A stretch of 64,000 nt of DNA from Acetomicrobium flavidum (GCF_900129645.1 NZ_FSQZ01000001.1:744001-808000); one strand, 5' to 3'. Shown: positions 35,083-43,610, numbered from the stretch's first letter. Made by a program: numbers and translations. The notes: generated by a model from the sequence alone, not told the origin.

Positions 35083-35538
35083 CTATCCCCTCTGCAACAA
35101 ATTCTTGGCCACCACGAAGCTGAACAACGCTTCCGCAGCCATCTCATCGTTGACGCGTGCCACTGCCTTCACTTGCCCCACGCGTCCTCGCAACCTGCAA
35201 ACCTTTGCCTCGGTTATCAACTGATCTCCCGGACACACGGGCCTTCGAAACTTGGCCTTGTCCACGCCCGTCAGGTAGGTGACCATGCCCTGCATGTCGG
35301 GACGAAGGACTATCATCATGGCTGCAACTTGCCCCATCGCCTCCAAGACCAGGACGCCCGGCATGACGGGCTCGTCCGGAAAATGCCCCTGAAAGAAGGG
35401 CTCGTTAATGGTAACATTTTTAAGCCCCACTATCCTTCCTTCGTCAACCTCGAGTATCCTGTCCACCAATAAAAAGGGGTACCTGTGAGGGAGAAACTCC
35501 ATTATCTTGTGAATGTCAACATACTTCTCCAAGTCCAT
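35083..35538 (-). CDS. fabZ: 3-hydroxyacyl-ACP dehydratase
   Basis: Hot-dog-fold dehydratase of fatty acid synthesis. Motifs: IMEFLPHRYPFLLVDRI with the catalytic His, FFQGHFPDEPVMPGVLVLEAMGQ with the catalytic Glu, and TGVDKAKFRRPVCPGDQL. The ATG at 35538 is one base after the TG of the lpxC TGA (TGATG); a TTG nine bases further upstream is an alternative. fabZ between lpxC and lpxA is a common arrangement, balancing hydroxyacyl chains between LPS and phospholipid. Confidence 0.97.
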   Translation of the reverse strand: MDLEKYVDIHKIMEFLPHRYPFLLVDRILEVDEGRIVGLKNVTINEPFFQGHFPDEPVMPGVLVLEAMGQVAAMMIVLRPDMQGMVTYLTGVDKAKFRRPVCPGDQLITEAKVCRLRGRVGQVKAVARVNDEMAAEALFSFVVAKNLLQRG

Positions 35539-36392
35539 CAGCTCCAACCACCTTTACACAGCCGTCTTAATCGGTCCACCAAACGCAAGTGAAGCCTGTG
35601 GCCTGCCTTGTAACCGATCACGTGCGCCTGCAGGGGCAACCCCACTAACGCCAAATCGCCCAGTAAATCCAGGGCCTTATGGCGGGCACATTCATTGGCA
35701 AAACGCATCTGGGTATCGTTCAGCAGACCATCATTGCCGAAGACCAAGGCATTATGCAAGCTTCCTCCGCGGGCCAACCCTTCTTTTTTCAGCTCCTCCA
35801 CATCCTTGAGCCTGACGAAAGTCCTGGAAGGAGCAATCTCTTCGACAAACCTTGTTCTTGTAACCTCCGCGACAAAGGTTTGAGTCCCTATGGAGACGTC
35901 ATCAAAAGAGATCACGTAAGTGACCTTCAGATTTTCGCAGGGCAAGCACGCCACCCAGGCATCGCCAGATTCGTCCTCGACGCAAAGGGGAGAGCATACG
36001 CTATAAATCGTCTTTTCGGTACCTTCCCTCTCCCTTAGGCCAGCTTCTTCCAAAAGCTTGACCCATTGACCTGCACTGCCGTCAAATATGGGGATCTCGT
36101 CACCATCCACCAATACTATGATATCGTCAACGCCCATTCCGTAAAGGGCAGCCAGCAAGTGCTCCATCGTAAAGATCGTATGCCCGCTGGGCAATACAAC
36201 ACATGTTGAACGCCCAGGAGAGAATATATCGCACTCTCCTATGGGATAGGGCATTTGCCCCTTTACGGCGCCAATCATTATACCATCTCCCCCATCGGAG
36301 GGAAGCATTACAACCTTGCTAATCTTGCCGCTGTGTAATCCCAAGCCCTCGACTTCAATCGGCCTTTGAAGGGTTACCCTTTTCATCCTCAT
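35538..36392 (-). CDS. lpxC: UDP-3-O-acyl-N-acetylglucosamine deacetylase
   Basis: Zinc deacetylase and first committed step of lipid A synthesis. About 284 residues with two LpxC domains: VEGLGLHSGK, TIFTMEHLLAALYGMGVDDI with the first zinc His, SRTFVRLKDVEELKKEGLARGG and the zinc/acid-base segment ECARHKALDLLGDLAL. ATG 36392 has AAGGAG six bases upstream and is preferred to ATG 36407. The start lies 38 bases inside lpxD. Confidence 0.97.
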   Translation of the reverse strand: MRMKRVTLQRPIEVEGLGLHSGKISKVVMLPSDGGDGIMIGAVKGQMPYPIGECDIFSPGRSTCVVLPSGHTIFTMEHLLAALYGMGVDDIIVLVDGDEIPIFDGSAGQWVKLLEEAGLREREGTEKTIYSVCSPLCVEDESGDAWVACLPCENLKVTYVISFDDVSIGTQTFVAEVTRTRFVEEIAPSRTFVRLKDVEELKKEGLARGGSLHNALVFGNDGLLNDTQMRFANECARHKALDLLGDLALVGLPLQAHVIGYKAGHRLHLRLVDRLRRLCKGGWS

Positions 36393-37416
36393 TGCCAACT
36401 CCTTCATGCAAGCGTTCTAAACGCAAAAGCCTTTCGTAAATCTCTGGTAACCTCTGAGTCAAGGCCTGGATTTTTAGCTCCTCTCGATGATCCCGCGCCG
36501 GAAAGCCCGAGACCATCATGCCGGGCGGTATGTCCTTCGTAACTCCCGATTTGGCGGCCACTATGGAACCTTTACCTACCCTTGCGTGATCCTTGACCCC
36601 GCTTTGGGCAGCCATTATGACGTTATCCTCGATCACGGCACTTCCCGCGATCCCTGTCATGGCAACCAAGATGCAGTTAGATCCGACCTGTGCATTGTGT
36701 CCCACGTGGACGCAATCGCCTATCTTGGTACCTGAGCCGATGCACGTGTCTCCCAGGGTGCCCCTATCGATGCTGGTCAATGCCCCAACCTCGACTTCGT
36801 CTCCTATAACCAGACCCCCAACCTGTGGTATTTTGATCAATCTGCCATCCCTACTGCAGAAACCGAAGCCCTCGCAACCCAAAGAAGCGCCTGCATGGAT
36901 CAGACACCTCTTTCCTAACTTCACGCCATGATACAGGGTAACGTGAGGTTCAACGATCGTACCTTCGTCGATGAAGACATCTTTCCCCACGAATACGTGT
37001 GCCTCCAATACGACGTCATTGGCGATCTTTGCCCCTTCCCTTACCACGCAAAACGGACCGATGTAAGCCGAAGGATGCACTTCAGCGCTTTGCGATATCA
37101 CAGCAGTAGGATGTACCTCGCATTTAGGCGTTCGGGGCCTCTCGAAGAGCGAAAGCAGTTTGGCAAAGGCAATCTTCGGTTCTTCCACCTCAACACCGAT
37201 CCTGTCAGGCTCGAGCCAGCCAAGGGGCACCACTACGGGTACGTCTTTTACCAGCTTCCTGAAGGCACTTTTTTCCCATAATACACATATGCATTCCGGA
37301 GTGACCTCCTCCGGAGAGGCCACCCCTAAAATGAGCCTATCCGGGTCGCCCACGAGGCGACCGCATAAAAAGGATGCAACCTGTGAAAGTCTCCATGCAT
37401 CATCGAATTTCTTCAA
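36355..37416 (-). CDS. lpxD: UDP-3-O-acylglucosamine N-acyltransferase
   Basis: Adds the N-linked hydroxyacyl chain. The 353-residue protein has an N-terminal uridine-binding domain (about 1-100) and a hexapeptide beta helix from about HPTAVISQSAEVHPSAYIG. The catalytic His lies in GDCVHVGHNAQVGSN. SIDRGTLGDTCIGSGTKI and SGVTKDIPPGMMVSGFPA are standard LpxD segments. A C-terminal helix (QALTQRLPEIYERLLRLERL) follows. It is 25 bases downstream of the outer-membrane-type protein gene. Confidence 0.96.
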   Translation of the reverse strand: MKKFDDAWRLSQVASFLCGRLVGDPDRLILGVASPEEVTPECICVLWEKSAFRKLVKDVPVVVPLGWLEPDRIGVEVEEPKIAFAKLLSLFERPRTPKCEVHPTAVISQSAEVHPSAYIGPFCVVREGAKIANDVVLEAHVFVGKDVFIDEGTIVEPHVTLYHGVKLGKRCLIHAGASLGCEGFGFCSRDGRLIKIPQVGGLVIGDEVEVGALTSIDRGTLGDTCIGSGTKIGDCVHVGHNAQVGSNCILVAMTGIAGSAVIEDNVIMAAQSGVKDHARVGKGSIVAAKSGVTKDIPPGMMVSGFPARDHREELKIQALTQRLPEIYERLLRLERLHEGVGNEDEKGNPSKAD

Positions 37417-37441
37417 CGTTCTTCCCCTTCCCGAACAAAGA

Positions 37442-38674
37442 TCAAAAATTGCCTACCGCTCTAATGCTTACCTCGTCGTCATCTCGCTCGTCTATGTAAA
37501 GCTCCAAAGAAAGGTGTTCGGTAAATCGATAGCCTAATGCGGCATTGTTTTCATGTTCGTCGGAATGACGCCACCAGGCGTAAAAGGCCTTAAGGCCTCC
37601 TTCAATCCACAGGCGATACCAGGTCTTATCCTCTTCAAGCTCCCTTTCGGCTCCAAGCCAAAAGTTCTTGTAGGGAGACCACCTGAAACCAAGCCTTTCC
37701 TCGGTATCGCCATCATCCAATAACATTACTGCCTCTCCATAAAGCTCGATATCCCACGAATGGAGGGGCTGCGCCTTCCGCCCGAAATGCAGTCCGAGCT
37801 CGGTAGACTTATCCTCAGTGCCTGCGTAAGCCGCCCCCCAGACGTTAAGGGTATACCTTTTGCTTTCCACGTTCACATTGGCCTTTGCTATCTTAGAGGA
37901 AACAAACTGGGATTCAACTTCTATCCTTGCCGTGCCGGAAAGCCGAGTATCTTTGAGCCTTTCGTTCACAACCCGCTCTACGTCTCTCTCATGTTTAGCT
38001 GCCCAACCTACGGGGATCCCAATGAAGGGCGACAGGCTTTCAAGCAGCTTTTCTCGCATATCGTACTGCCAAAAGGACGGCAAAGACCTGGAAAATACGT
38101 GGGCATCTATCGCCAAGACCAGGTCTTGGCTTGCAGTAAAGGACAGCTCTACGACATAACATTCGTCTTTTTTGCTAACCATAACATGAGGCTCCCACCC
38201 TGGAAGGCGGGAGGAGGCTATATTGCGTACTTCCTTTAAAAAGACCTCATCGGCCCAACGTAGCGCTTCGACAGGCACGCCCTGCAAAAGGCTCAAAATC
38301 TCTTCTTTCATTCCTGAGGCGTCTAGGCGAAACCACTCATCGCAGGGTGGATAAAGCTTCGGAAATGTAACGTCTGCCTCCCAGCTGTCTGCCTTAACGG
38401 GAATAAGCTCTATAAATACATCGTCTTTACCGGCTATACGAAGGGCATTTACCCTGTAACCTTCAAAGATCCTCTCGGATACCATGGCAAGAAGCCTTTC
38501 CTGATCCTTTAACTCGTAGGATGGCATCTCATTCATGACAGCGATGATGCTTCCCCTTATGGCATCGGCAAGCCATTCGGGCGGACCTGCAACGACTACG
38601 CTGCATTCCGCCCCTTTAGGCCTGCAAAAAACTGCCCATAAAAGCAGAAAAGCTACCCCCCACAGGCGTTTCAT
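37442..38674 (-). CDS. uncharacterised exported protein with probable outer-membrane beta-barrel
   Basis: Not assigned to a family. A 410-residue protein with a signal peptide (MKRLWGVAFLLLWAVFCRPKGAECS). The middle part is mixed alpha/beta. The last 150 or so residues alternate polar and aromatic residues in strand-like segments (RYTLNVWGAAYAG, SWDIELYGEAVML, RLGFRWSPYKNFWLGAE, YRLWIEGGLKAFYAWW, LSLELYIDE), and the chain ends in Phe, as BAM substrates do. It occupies the place between bamA and lpxD where ompH/skp is often found, eight bases after bamA, but has no Skp-like coiled coil. Confidence 0.75.
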   Translation of the reverse strand: MKRLWGVAFLLLWAVFCRPKGAECSVVVAGPPEWLADAIRGSIIAVMNEMPSYELKDQERLLAMVSERIFEGYRVNALRIAGKDDVFIELIPVKADSWEADVTFPKLYPPCDEWFRLDASGMKEEILSLLQGVPVEALRWADEVFLKEVRNIASSRLPGWEPHVMVSKKDECYVVELSFTASQDLVLAIDAHVFSRSLPSFWQYDMREKLLESLSPFIGIPVGWAAKHERDVERVVNERLKDTRLSGTARIEVESQFVSSKIAKANVNVESKRYTLNVWGAAYAGTEDKSTELGLHFGRKAQPLHSWDIELYGEAVMLLDDGDTEERLGFRWSPYKNFWLGAERELEEDKTWYRLWIEGGLKAFYAWWRHSDEHENNAALGYRFTEHLSLELYIDERDDDEVSIRAVGNF

Positions 38675-38682
38675 GTCGCCCT

Positions 38683-40569
38683 TTAGAAAAGCTCACCGAA
38701 CCCGAAGTGCGTATAGGTCTCGTACTCTCCTTCGGCCAGATCTATGCGCAAGTTGCCAAGGGGAGTCCTCACGCGAACGCCTATGCCGTAGGAATCGTGC
38801 AGATCCGACAGGTCGAAGCTCGAAGATCGGCTTTCGCCATGACCTACGGTCCTATAAAGGTAATCTATCAAGGGATCGCTATCCCCCCAGGCGTTTCCGG
38901 CGTCGTAGAAGAATACCAGCCCAAAGGCCTGCTCGATGGGTATCCTAATCTCGAAGTTGGCCAAAAACATCTCCGTACCGTAAAACTCGTCCTCTTCATA
39001 ACCGCGAAGGTCCCTGTCTCCGCCCAAGAAATACTGATCCATGAATGGGATCTCGCCGCTTGAAAAGCCGGTCCTCACGCGGGCGGCGAAAATCACAGGG
39101 GTATCTTGCGTACCAAGGTCGATATCGAAGATCTCCCCTATCTTGGTTACGGGCGTGTAATATTTGGCTTCAAGCCAGTATTTGGTGAAGTTCCATTCGC
39201 TGCCCAGAAAATCCAGGGCCTGTTCTACGTTTAAGCTGACGACATCTCCCTTTGGATAGCTCAGGTACTCATCCAGCGTGGATCGTTGCAATCTGCCACT
39301 GATTGAGAAGGTCTTTCCCGACTGCATGTGTTCGTCGAAGTACATCCTTCGGATTTCTTTCTTAATTTCTTCATCAGTCTTGCCCGTATATTTCCCGGTG
39401 GTATCTCTCTTGGCAACCTCGACGGCCGCATTATCAAACTCAGTACTCCACTCTATATCTCCATAGGGAATATCCGAATCGTGCCAATCAAGCGTTGCAT
39501 ACCAGCTAAGCCTGGGATCGCGTTTGAACTTCTTGCCAGCCCCTATGGATATGCCTGTCCTGGACTCCTCGTATTCGAATACCGACTCTCCGCCAATATA
39601 GTTTTCTATGTCGTCCCACTCCCACTTATAGAGGTTTATCCTCCAGGAGTAGTAATCCGTGTCCATGTAGGGCTCCTCGTAAGTTATCCAATATTGTTCT
39701 CTGTCTCCCGTCTCAAATCCGACGGATGCGGTACGTCCCAACCCCTTCCAGTTGGTGTCCTCGTAAGACAGGCCTCCGCTCCATCCGCTGCTTGAGCCAT
39801 GCCCTATAGACAGGCCAATCCTGCCTGTCCTTTGCTCTTCCACCGAGACAACGATGTTAACTAGGCCGGGGTCCTCCGTTGGCTCAAACCCTACGTTTAC
39901 CGTCTCGAAGTATCCCAGCTTCTGCAGCTTATTTAGGGAATGCCTAAGGATCTTGGCGTTGAAGTGATCCCCTGGTTTAAGCTTTATCTCGCGCTCTATT
40001 ACGTAGGTCTTCGTCTTCTCGTTGCCCTGAATTGCGATCTCGCCAACCTTGGGCTCCAGGATCTTGACCGTAATGACGCCATCCTCTATCCGAACGTCCT
40101 GCACGCGCATCATGGCGTATCCGTCTTCCTGATATTTGTTTCTGATCCTCTCTAGGTCGTGCCTGAAGAAGACGGAGTTAAAGATGTTGCCAGGCTTCGT
40201 AAAGACAAGCTCTTTAAGTTCATCCTCGCTATATACTTCGTTTCCCTCAAACCTTATTTCCTTTACGACAGGGTTTTCCTGCACCACGTAAACTACCCTT
40301 GTTCCTCCTTCGACGGGTTCAACTCTTACGTCCACATAGGAAAAAAAGCCGAGGTTGTAAATGGCCTCCACGTCTTTGTCCAGCTGTTCTTTGTCCACCG
40401 GCTGATCGACCTTAACTCCGACGACCGATAATATGTAGTTTGCATCGACCTGTTGGTTGCCCTCCACCTTCAGCTCCACTACTTTAGGATAGGACTGGGC
40501 AAAGACAAAAGATGAGCTCGATAGCAAAAGAAGTGCACTAATCAATATAAGTCTTACGCAAAACCTCAT
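38683..40569 (-). CDS. bamA: outer membrane protein assembly factor BamA
   Basis: Omp85 insertase of the outer membrane, about 628 residues. The signal peptide is MRFCVRLILISALLLLSSSS ending VFA. Three POTRA domains follow (about 28-100, 101-175, 176-252; YNLGFFSYVDVRVEP and LNKLQKLGYFETVNVGFEP are typical), then a 16-strand barrel with the loop-6 motif FLGGDRDLRGYEEDEFYG and terminal FGFGELF. E. coli BamA has five POTRAs. The frame is open to 40728, inside the preceding gene; ATG 40569 (or TTG 40575) starts the signal peptide. Confidence 0.96.
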   Translation of the reverse strand: MRFCVRLILISALLLLSSSSFVFAQSYPKVVELKVEGNQQVDANYILSVVGVKVDQPVDKEQLDKDVEAIYNLGFFSYVDVRVEPVEGGTRVVYVVQENPVVKEIRFEGNEVYSEDELKELVFTKPGNIFNSVFFRHDLERIRNKYQEDGYAMMRVQDVRIEDGVITVKILEPKVGEIAIQGNEKTKTYVIEREIKLKPGDHFNAKILRHSLNKLQKLGYFETVNVGFEPTEDPGLVNIVVSVEEQRTGRIGLSIGHGSSSGWSGGLSYEDTNWKGLGRTASVGFETGDREQYWITYEEPYMDTDYYSWRINLYKWEWDDIENYIGGESVFEYEESRTGISIGAGKKFKRDPRLSWYATLDWHDSDIPYGDIEWSTEFDNAAVEVAKRDTTGKYTGKTDEEIKKEIRRMYFDEHMQSGKTFSISGRLQRSTLDEYLSYPKGDVVSLNVEQALDFLGSEWNFTKYWLEAKYYTPVTKIGEIFDIDLGTQDTPVIFAARVRTGFSSGEIPFMDQYFLGGDRDLRGYEEDEFYGTEMFLANFEIRIPIEQAFGLVFFYDAGNAWGDSDPLIDYLYRTVGHGESRSSSFDLSDLHDSYGIGVRVRTPLGNLRIDLAEGEYETYTHFGFGELF

Positions 40570-40585
40570 CCCCAAGATCACTCCT

Positions 40586-41215
40586 TCAGTTTGAAAACTC
40601 CACAGCTGTACCGCTTTGATCGCGTAGGGCCTTTTCCCCTCGCTGAACCAATTTAAGGAAATCTTCCAGCATAGTTTCCTCAAATGATACATCGCGGTGC
40701 CCATGCTCGCGTAGGTCCTTTTGCTCATTTTTTATCACATTTGATGAAGATGTGGGCTTGGAGGTCCTGGAAGAAGGACCTTTTATAATTTGCCCTTCGC
40801 CCCTCGCTTTACTCAGTTCGTAAGCCCGCGCCACGTTCGTATCGCTTAAGCTCTTCCTCAAAGCCAAGATAAACCGCTCTTCATCGTCTGTTATAAGGCT
40901 CATATGAAGTGAACTGCTTTCTCCTTTTGCAATCACGTTTGCCTCGTTTTGCCCATTAAAGCTATCCATGGAAACGGGCAAGGCAACGGCCATCAAAAAT
41001 ATAGCTGCGACAAATAGTGACGACAAAAGCTGCGAAATATTTCGCCGTCTGGGAGTACTGCCCGACACGGCAAGGGACAGGATTTCATCCTTGGCGATGC
41101 GCATCTCGGCCTCGGCACACTCAAGCTCCACGATGACATCCCTTGGATTTCCGCGCCTCCATGCCTCTAAGCTCCTATCTATCCATCGCCTTATTCTCAA
41201 AAGACGCCTTTCCAT
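40586..41215 (-). CDS. single-pass membrane protein, possible anti-sigma factor
   Basis: Not recognised. The 209-residue protein has a charged cytoplasmic-looking N-terminus of about 60 residues (WIDRSLEAWRRGNP, ECAEAEMRIAKDEIL), one membrane segment (about 62-82, LLSSLFVAAIFLMAVALPV) and a hydrophilic C-terminal region of about 125 residues. That topology resembles an anti-sigma factor. The gene is 30 bases behind a sigma-factor gene and 16 bases ahead of bamA. The anti-sigma role is inference; there is no clear zinc-type or RseA-type motif. Confidence 0.6.
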   Translation of the reverse strand: MERRLLRIRRWIDRSLEAWRRGNPRDVIVELECAEAEMRIAKDEILSLAVSGSTPRRRNISQLLSSLFVAAIFLMAVALPVSMDSFNGQNEANVIAKGESSSLHMSLITDDEERFILALRKSLSDTNVARAYELSKARGEGQIIKGPSSRTSKPTSSSNVIKNEQKDLREHGHRDVSFEETMLEDFLKLVQRGEKALRDQSGTAVEFSN

Positions 41216-41245
41216 GAAGGCCCCCTCCTGGATTTATGCCTTTAA

Positions 41246-41800
41246 TTAGGTTACCCCAAAGACCTTCTTCAGCTTCGCTATGGCTTTCCTTCTAATTCTG
41301 TAGATGTAGCTGATGTCCACCCCTTTCCTTCGAGCCAGCTCCTTGACGGTCAAACCCTTTATATGGATCGCCGTTATGATCTCGGCTTCGCTGGCGGTTA
41401 AAGACCCCATTGCCTCTTCAAGGTCTACAAGCCAGTCTTCATCGTAAAACAGTTCGCGCCGATGAAATGTCTCGTCTATTTCGACCGGCTCGGGCGCCTT
41501 GGCCTCGGACCTTTCCAGGAAATTGATCATATGACCCTTGACGCGATAATACGCATAGGTGATGAACTTAACCCCTCGCGTCGAATCGTACCTGTCAACG
41601 GCCTCTATGAGGGCTACCATGCCCTCCTGTATCAGGTCCTGATAGGAAGAGGGAGACACGTGCAACTTACTCGCAAGCCAAAACACCATTGGCCTATAAG
41701 AAATTATCACCTCTTCGCGCGCTTTTTCGTCACCCGATTTCACCTTTTCCCATAAATCTTTTTCAGGAAAGCCGTCCTTAAAAGCGGAGTCGAGGCGCAT
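41246..41800 (-). CDS. sigma-70 family RNA polymerase sigma factor (regions 2 and 4)
   Basis: A 184-residue sigma factor. Region 2 (about 30-100) reads YRPMVFWLASKLHVSPSSYQDLIQEGMVALIEAVDRYDSTRG followed by FITYAYYRVKGHMINFLE (quoted in two parts). Region 4 (about 125-180) has a helix-turn-helix, LTVKELARRKGVDISYIYRIRRKAIAKL in pieces. Regions 1 and 3 are short or absent, so it lies between ECF and group-3 sigmas. It directly precedes a membrane protein and bamA, suggesting a role in envelope gene control. Preceded by GAAGGAGACGG. Confidence 0.85.
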   Translation of the reverse strand: MRLDSAFKDGFPEKDLWEKVKSGDEKAREEVIISYRPMVFWLASKLHVSPSSYQDLIQEGMVALIEAVDRYDSTRGVKFITYAYYRVKGHMINFLERSEAKAPEPVEIDETFHRRELFYDEDWLVDLEEAMGSLTASEAEIITAIHIKGLTVKELARRKGVDISYIYRIRRKAIAKLKKVFGVT

Positions 41801-41830
41801 TTCACCGTCTCCTTCGTCTGATCGGTTTTG

Positions 41831-42478
41831 CTATATCAACACGGGAAGATTGGGCACCAGGCCCTCATCGTCGACCAGCAAATGCAAGGTATCGTTGGCA
41901 AAGGCGAGCATCACCCTGTCGCTTCCCAGTTCCATCGATGTCAAGCTGCAGTTATCTATGCGAATCCTCCAAGATGCCGAGATATCCATCGCAAAAAGTC
42001 CCGCCAGGGCAGCCCTTATAGACCCGCCGTGGGCGACGACCAGGATGTTTTCGCCTGCATCGTTTAAGATTTTCTTCATCCCGCAGGTAACGCGTTCTAC
42101 AACTTCGGTAAAACTTTCCCCCTTGGGGATCTTGACCTTTTCGGGATTTCTCCTCCAAAGCCGAAAGCTTTCCGCGTAAGACCTTTCTATATCGGGCGCC
42201 GTCAACCCTTCCCAGGCACCGAAGTTCATCTCGCAGAGCTCTTCGTAAAAGCCCTTTATGGGAACGCCCAGGGTCCTTGAGACTATATGCGCTGTCTCCT
42301 TTGCTCGAGAAAGCGGACTTGCATATATGGCGTCTATGTCTAAGGACGTCAACCTCAGAGCGGCTCTTTGAGCTTGTAAACGACCTTCCTCGTTTAGCGG
42401 AACGTCACTTTTTCCTTGATAGCGAAATTGTCCGTTCCATTCGGTTTTGCCGTGGCGCAACAAAAATATACGCCTCAA
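41831..42478 (-). CDS. histidine phosphatase family protein (CobC/GpmB-like)
   Basis: A 215-residue branch-1 histidine phosphatase: IFLLRHGKTEWNGQFRYQGKSD at the N-terminus with the catalytic His, YASPLSRAKETAHIV, the acid region EELCEMNFGAWEGLT and the second His in ILVVAHGGSIRAALAG. These motifs fit alpha-ribazole phosphatase or phosphoglycerate-mutase-like enzymes; without cobalamin genes nearby the substrate is open. The start is TTG 42478 behind AGGTGA. It precedes the sigma factor gene by 30 bases and may share its transcript. Confidence 0.85.
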   Translation of the reverse strand: MRRIFLLRHGKTEWNGQFRYQGKSDVPLNEEGRLQAQRAALRLTSLDIDAIYASPLSRAKETAHIVSRTLGVPIKGFYEELCEMNFGAWEGLTAPDIERSYAESFRLWRRNPEKVKIPKGESFTEVVERVTCGMKKILNDAGENILVVAHGGSIRAALAGLFAMDISASWRIRIDNCSLTSMELGSDRVMLAFANDTLHLLVDDEGLVPNLPVLI

Positions 42479-42500
42479 AAGTAATCACCTCATCGGATGT

Positions 42501-42506
42501 ATTATA
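42501..42506 (-). promoter_or_regulatory. -10 element upstream of the histidine phosphatase / sigma factor / bamA unit
   Basis: TATAAT on the minus strand, 22 bases before TTG 42478, in the 161-base gap downstream of csrA. No good -35 is seen. It could drive the phosphatase and the whole envelope cluster that follows. Confidence 0.45.
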
Positions 42507-42550
42507 AGTATAATGGCATAAAAAGTCTTTATCGCCATCATCCCGTATTA

Positions 42551-42581
42551 AAAATAAAAAGCCCCCGTCTCGTCAGGGGGT
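42551..42581 (-). terminator. csrA terminator
   Basis: On the minus strand CCCCC and GGGGG flank a nine-base loop and are followed by CTTTTTATTTTTAAT. This is a short GC stem with a strong T-tract, about 60 bases after the csrA stop. Confidence 0.75.
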
Positions 42582-42639
42582 CATATACGCGAACAGTTGT
42601 GTATCCAAGGAACCGAGAAATTAAAGCGACAACATCTTA

Positions 42640-42876
42640 TTAGTTTTCAGGATGCGATTTTTTAATGACAGAACCTAGGACTTCCACATCCCGCGTTTGG
42701 GCAGAAAGCCTGTTGGAGTCAGCCACCTCTTCGGTAAGTTCCTTGCGTAGCACCAAGACGTCCTTCGGCGCCCTGATCCCCAGACGGACCTGGCCCTTCG
42801 CAATTTCTACGACCATTACTTCGATGTTATCGTTGAGGATCAGAGACTGGCCTTCCTTACGAGAAAGCACAAGCAT
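42640..42876 (-). CDS. csrA: carbon storage regulator CsrA
   Basis: RNA-binding post-transcriptional regulator, 78 residues: MLVLSRKEGQSLILNDNIEVMVVEI in two blocks, then GQVRLGIRAPKDVLVLRKEL, the conserved RNA-contact segment. The C-terminal tail is a little longer than the 61-residue E. coli protein, as in many motile anaerobes. In FliW-containing bacteria CsrA represses flagellin translation and FliW binds it as an antagonist. Its start abuts the fliW stop (42877), and the mRNA ends at the terminator at 42551-42581. Confidence 0.97.
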   Translation of the reverse strand: MLVLSRKEGQSLILNDNIEVMVVEIAKGQVRLGIRAPKDVLVLRKELTEEVADSNRLSAQTRDVEVLGSVIKKSHPEN

Positions 42877-43377
42877 TTAAGGGGCACCCCCTTTGCCCGA
42901 TGCCCTTTGAGCCTCAAGGAAGGCATTTTTAATGTTTTCTCTTGTTGTATCATCAAAGATATAATGCCGTATTCCATAATCTTCTCTTTGACCTATCACT
43001 TGCTTGCCCAGACGCTCCGCAATGTTTATGACAATTGGGGCACGAACGTTAGCCGTTGCTTCCCACGGTGCATTTTCCGGAACGGCCACCACCACGAAAA
43101 AGCAAAGCTCGTTTAGTGGGGCTTTCAGGTCTTTTATGTCGCCTTCGCATAGCTGGGGGTCGTATTTGGGAATTATAAATTCCGGTGGCATCACGGGAAG
43201 GGCGACATCGCTATCTTCAAGGCTCTGAAGCCATTTTATGGGATTGCCTTCGTCATCGTCACCTAGAAGCAGCCATCTTTTGTGGTCATCGAAACCGGGA
43301 ATTCCCTTGGGGAAATAGAGGACATCGTCTTCGCTGTATTCTAACAACCCAAACCTAAGGGTCTTAAATTTTTGCAT
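42877..43377 (-). CDS. fliW: flagellar assembly factor FliW
   Basis: Binds CsrA allosterically and flagellin, coupling flagellin synthesis to export. About 166 residues with the family core ILYFPKGIPGFDDHKRWLLL-like N-terminus, WLQSLEDSDVALPVMPP and ATANVRAPIVINIAERLGKQVI. ATG 43377 lies nine bases after GGAGG; the frame is open to 43398. It lies 42 bases downstream of three tRNA genes with no terminator between, and directly ahead of csrA. Confidence 0.96.
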   Translation of the reverse strand: MQKFKTLRFGLLEYSEDDVLYFPKGIPGFDDHKRWLLLGDDDEGNPIKWLQSLEDSDVALPVMPPEFIIPKYDPQLCEGDIKDLKAPLNELCFFVVVAVPENAPWEATANVRAPIVINIAERLGKQVIGQREDYGIRHYIFDDTTRENIKNAFLEAQRASGKGGAP

Positions 43378-43418
43378 CAAATTTGCCTCCAGACGCAATC
43401 CACATCAAACGATACAGA

Positions 43419-43494
43419 TGGAGCCGGCGGGCGGACTTGAACCGCCAACCTGCGCATTACGAGTGCGCTGCTCTGCCTGTTGAGCTACACCGGC
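43419..43494 (-). tRNA. tRNA-Thr (anticodon CGT)
   Basis: 76 bases with encoded CCA. Acceptor arms GCCGGTG/CGCCGGC pair. The D-arm contains TAGCTCAACAGGCAGAGCA, the anticodon loop CTCGTAA gives anticodon CGT, and the T-arm reads GGCGGTTCAAGTCCGCC. The discriminator base is T. Last of three tandem tRNA genes, just upstream of fliW-csrA. Confidence 0.95.
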
Positions 43495-43515
43495 TTAGGC
43501 ACTTCAACTACACAA

Positions 43516-43591
43516 TGGCGGTCCCAACGGGATTCGAACCCGTGCCGCCGCCTTGAAAGGGCGGTGTCCTAGGCCTCTAGACGATGGGACC
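43516..43591 (-). tRNA. tRNA-Glu (anticodon TTC)
   Basis: 76 bases with encoded CCA. Acceptor arms GGTCCCA/TGGGACC, D-arm ATCGTCTAGAGGCCTAGGAC, anticodon loop CTTTCAA (anticodon TTC), T-arm ACGGGTTCGAATCCCGT, discriminator G. Middle gene of the tRNA cluster. Confidence 0.97.
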
Positions 43592-43610
43592 GCTTTAAAG
43601 TTTAAAAACC

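Noticed and set aside
40570-40728. 53-codon extension before the BamA signal peptide
   Set aside because: It overlaps the preceding gene and would bury the signal peptide.
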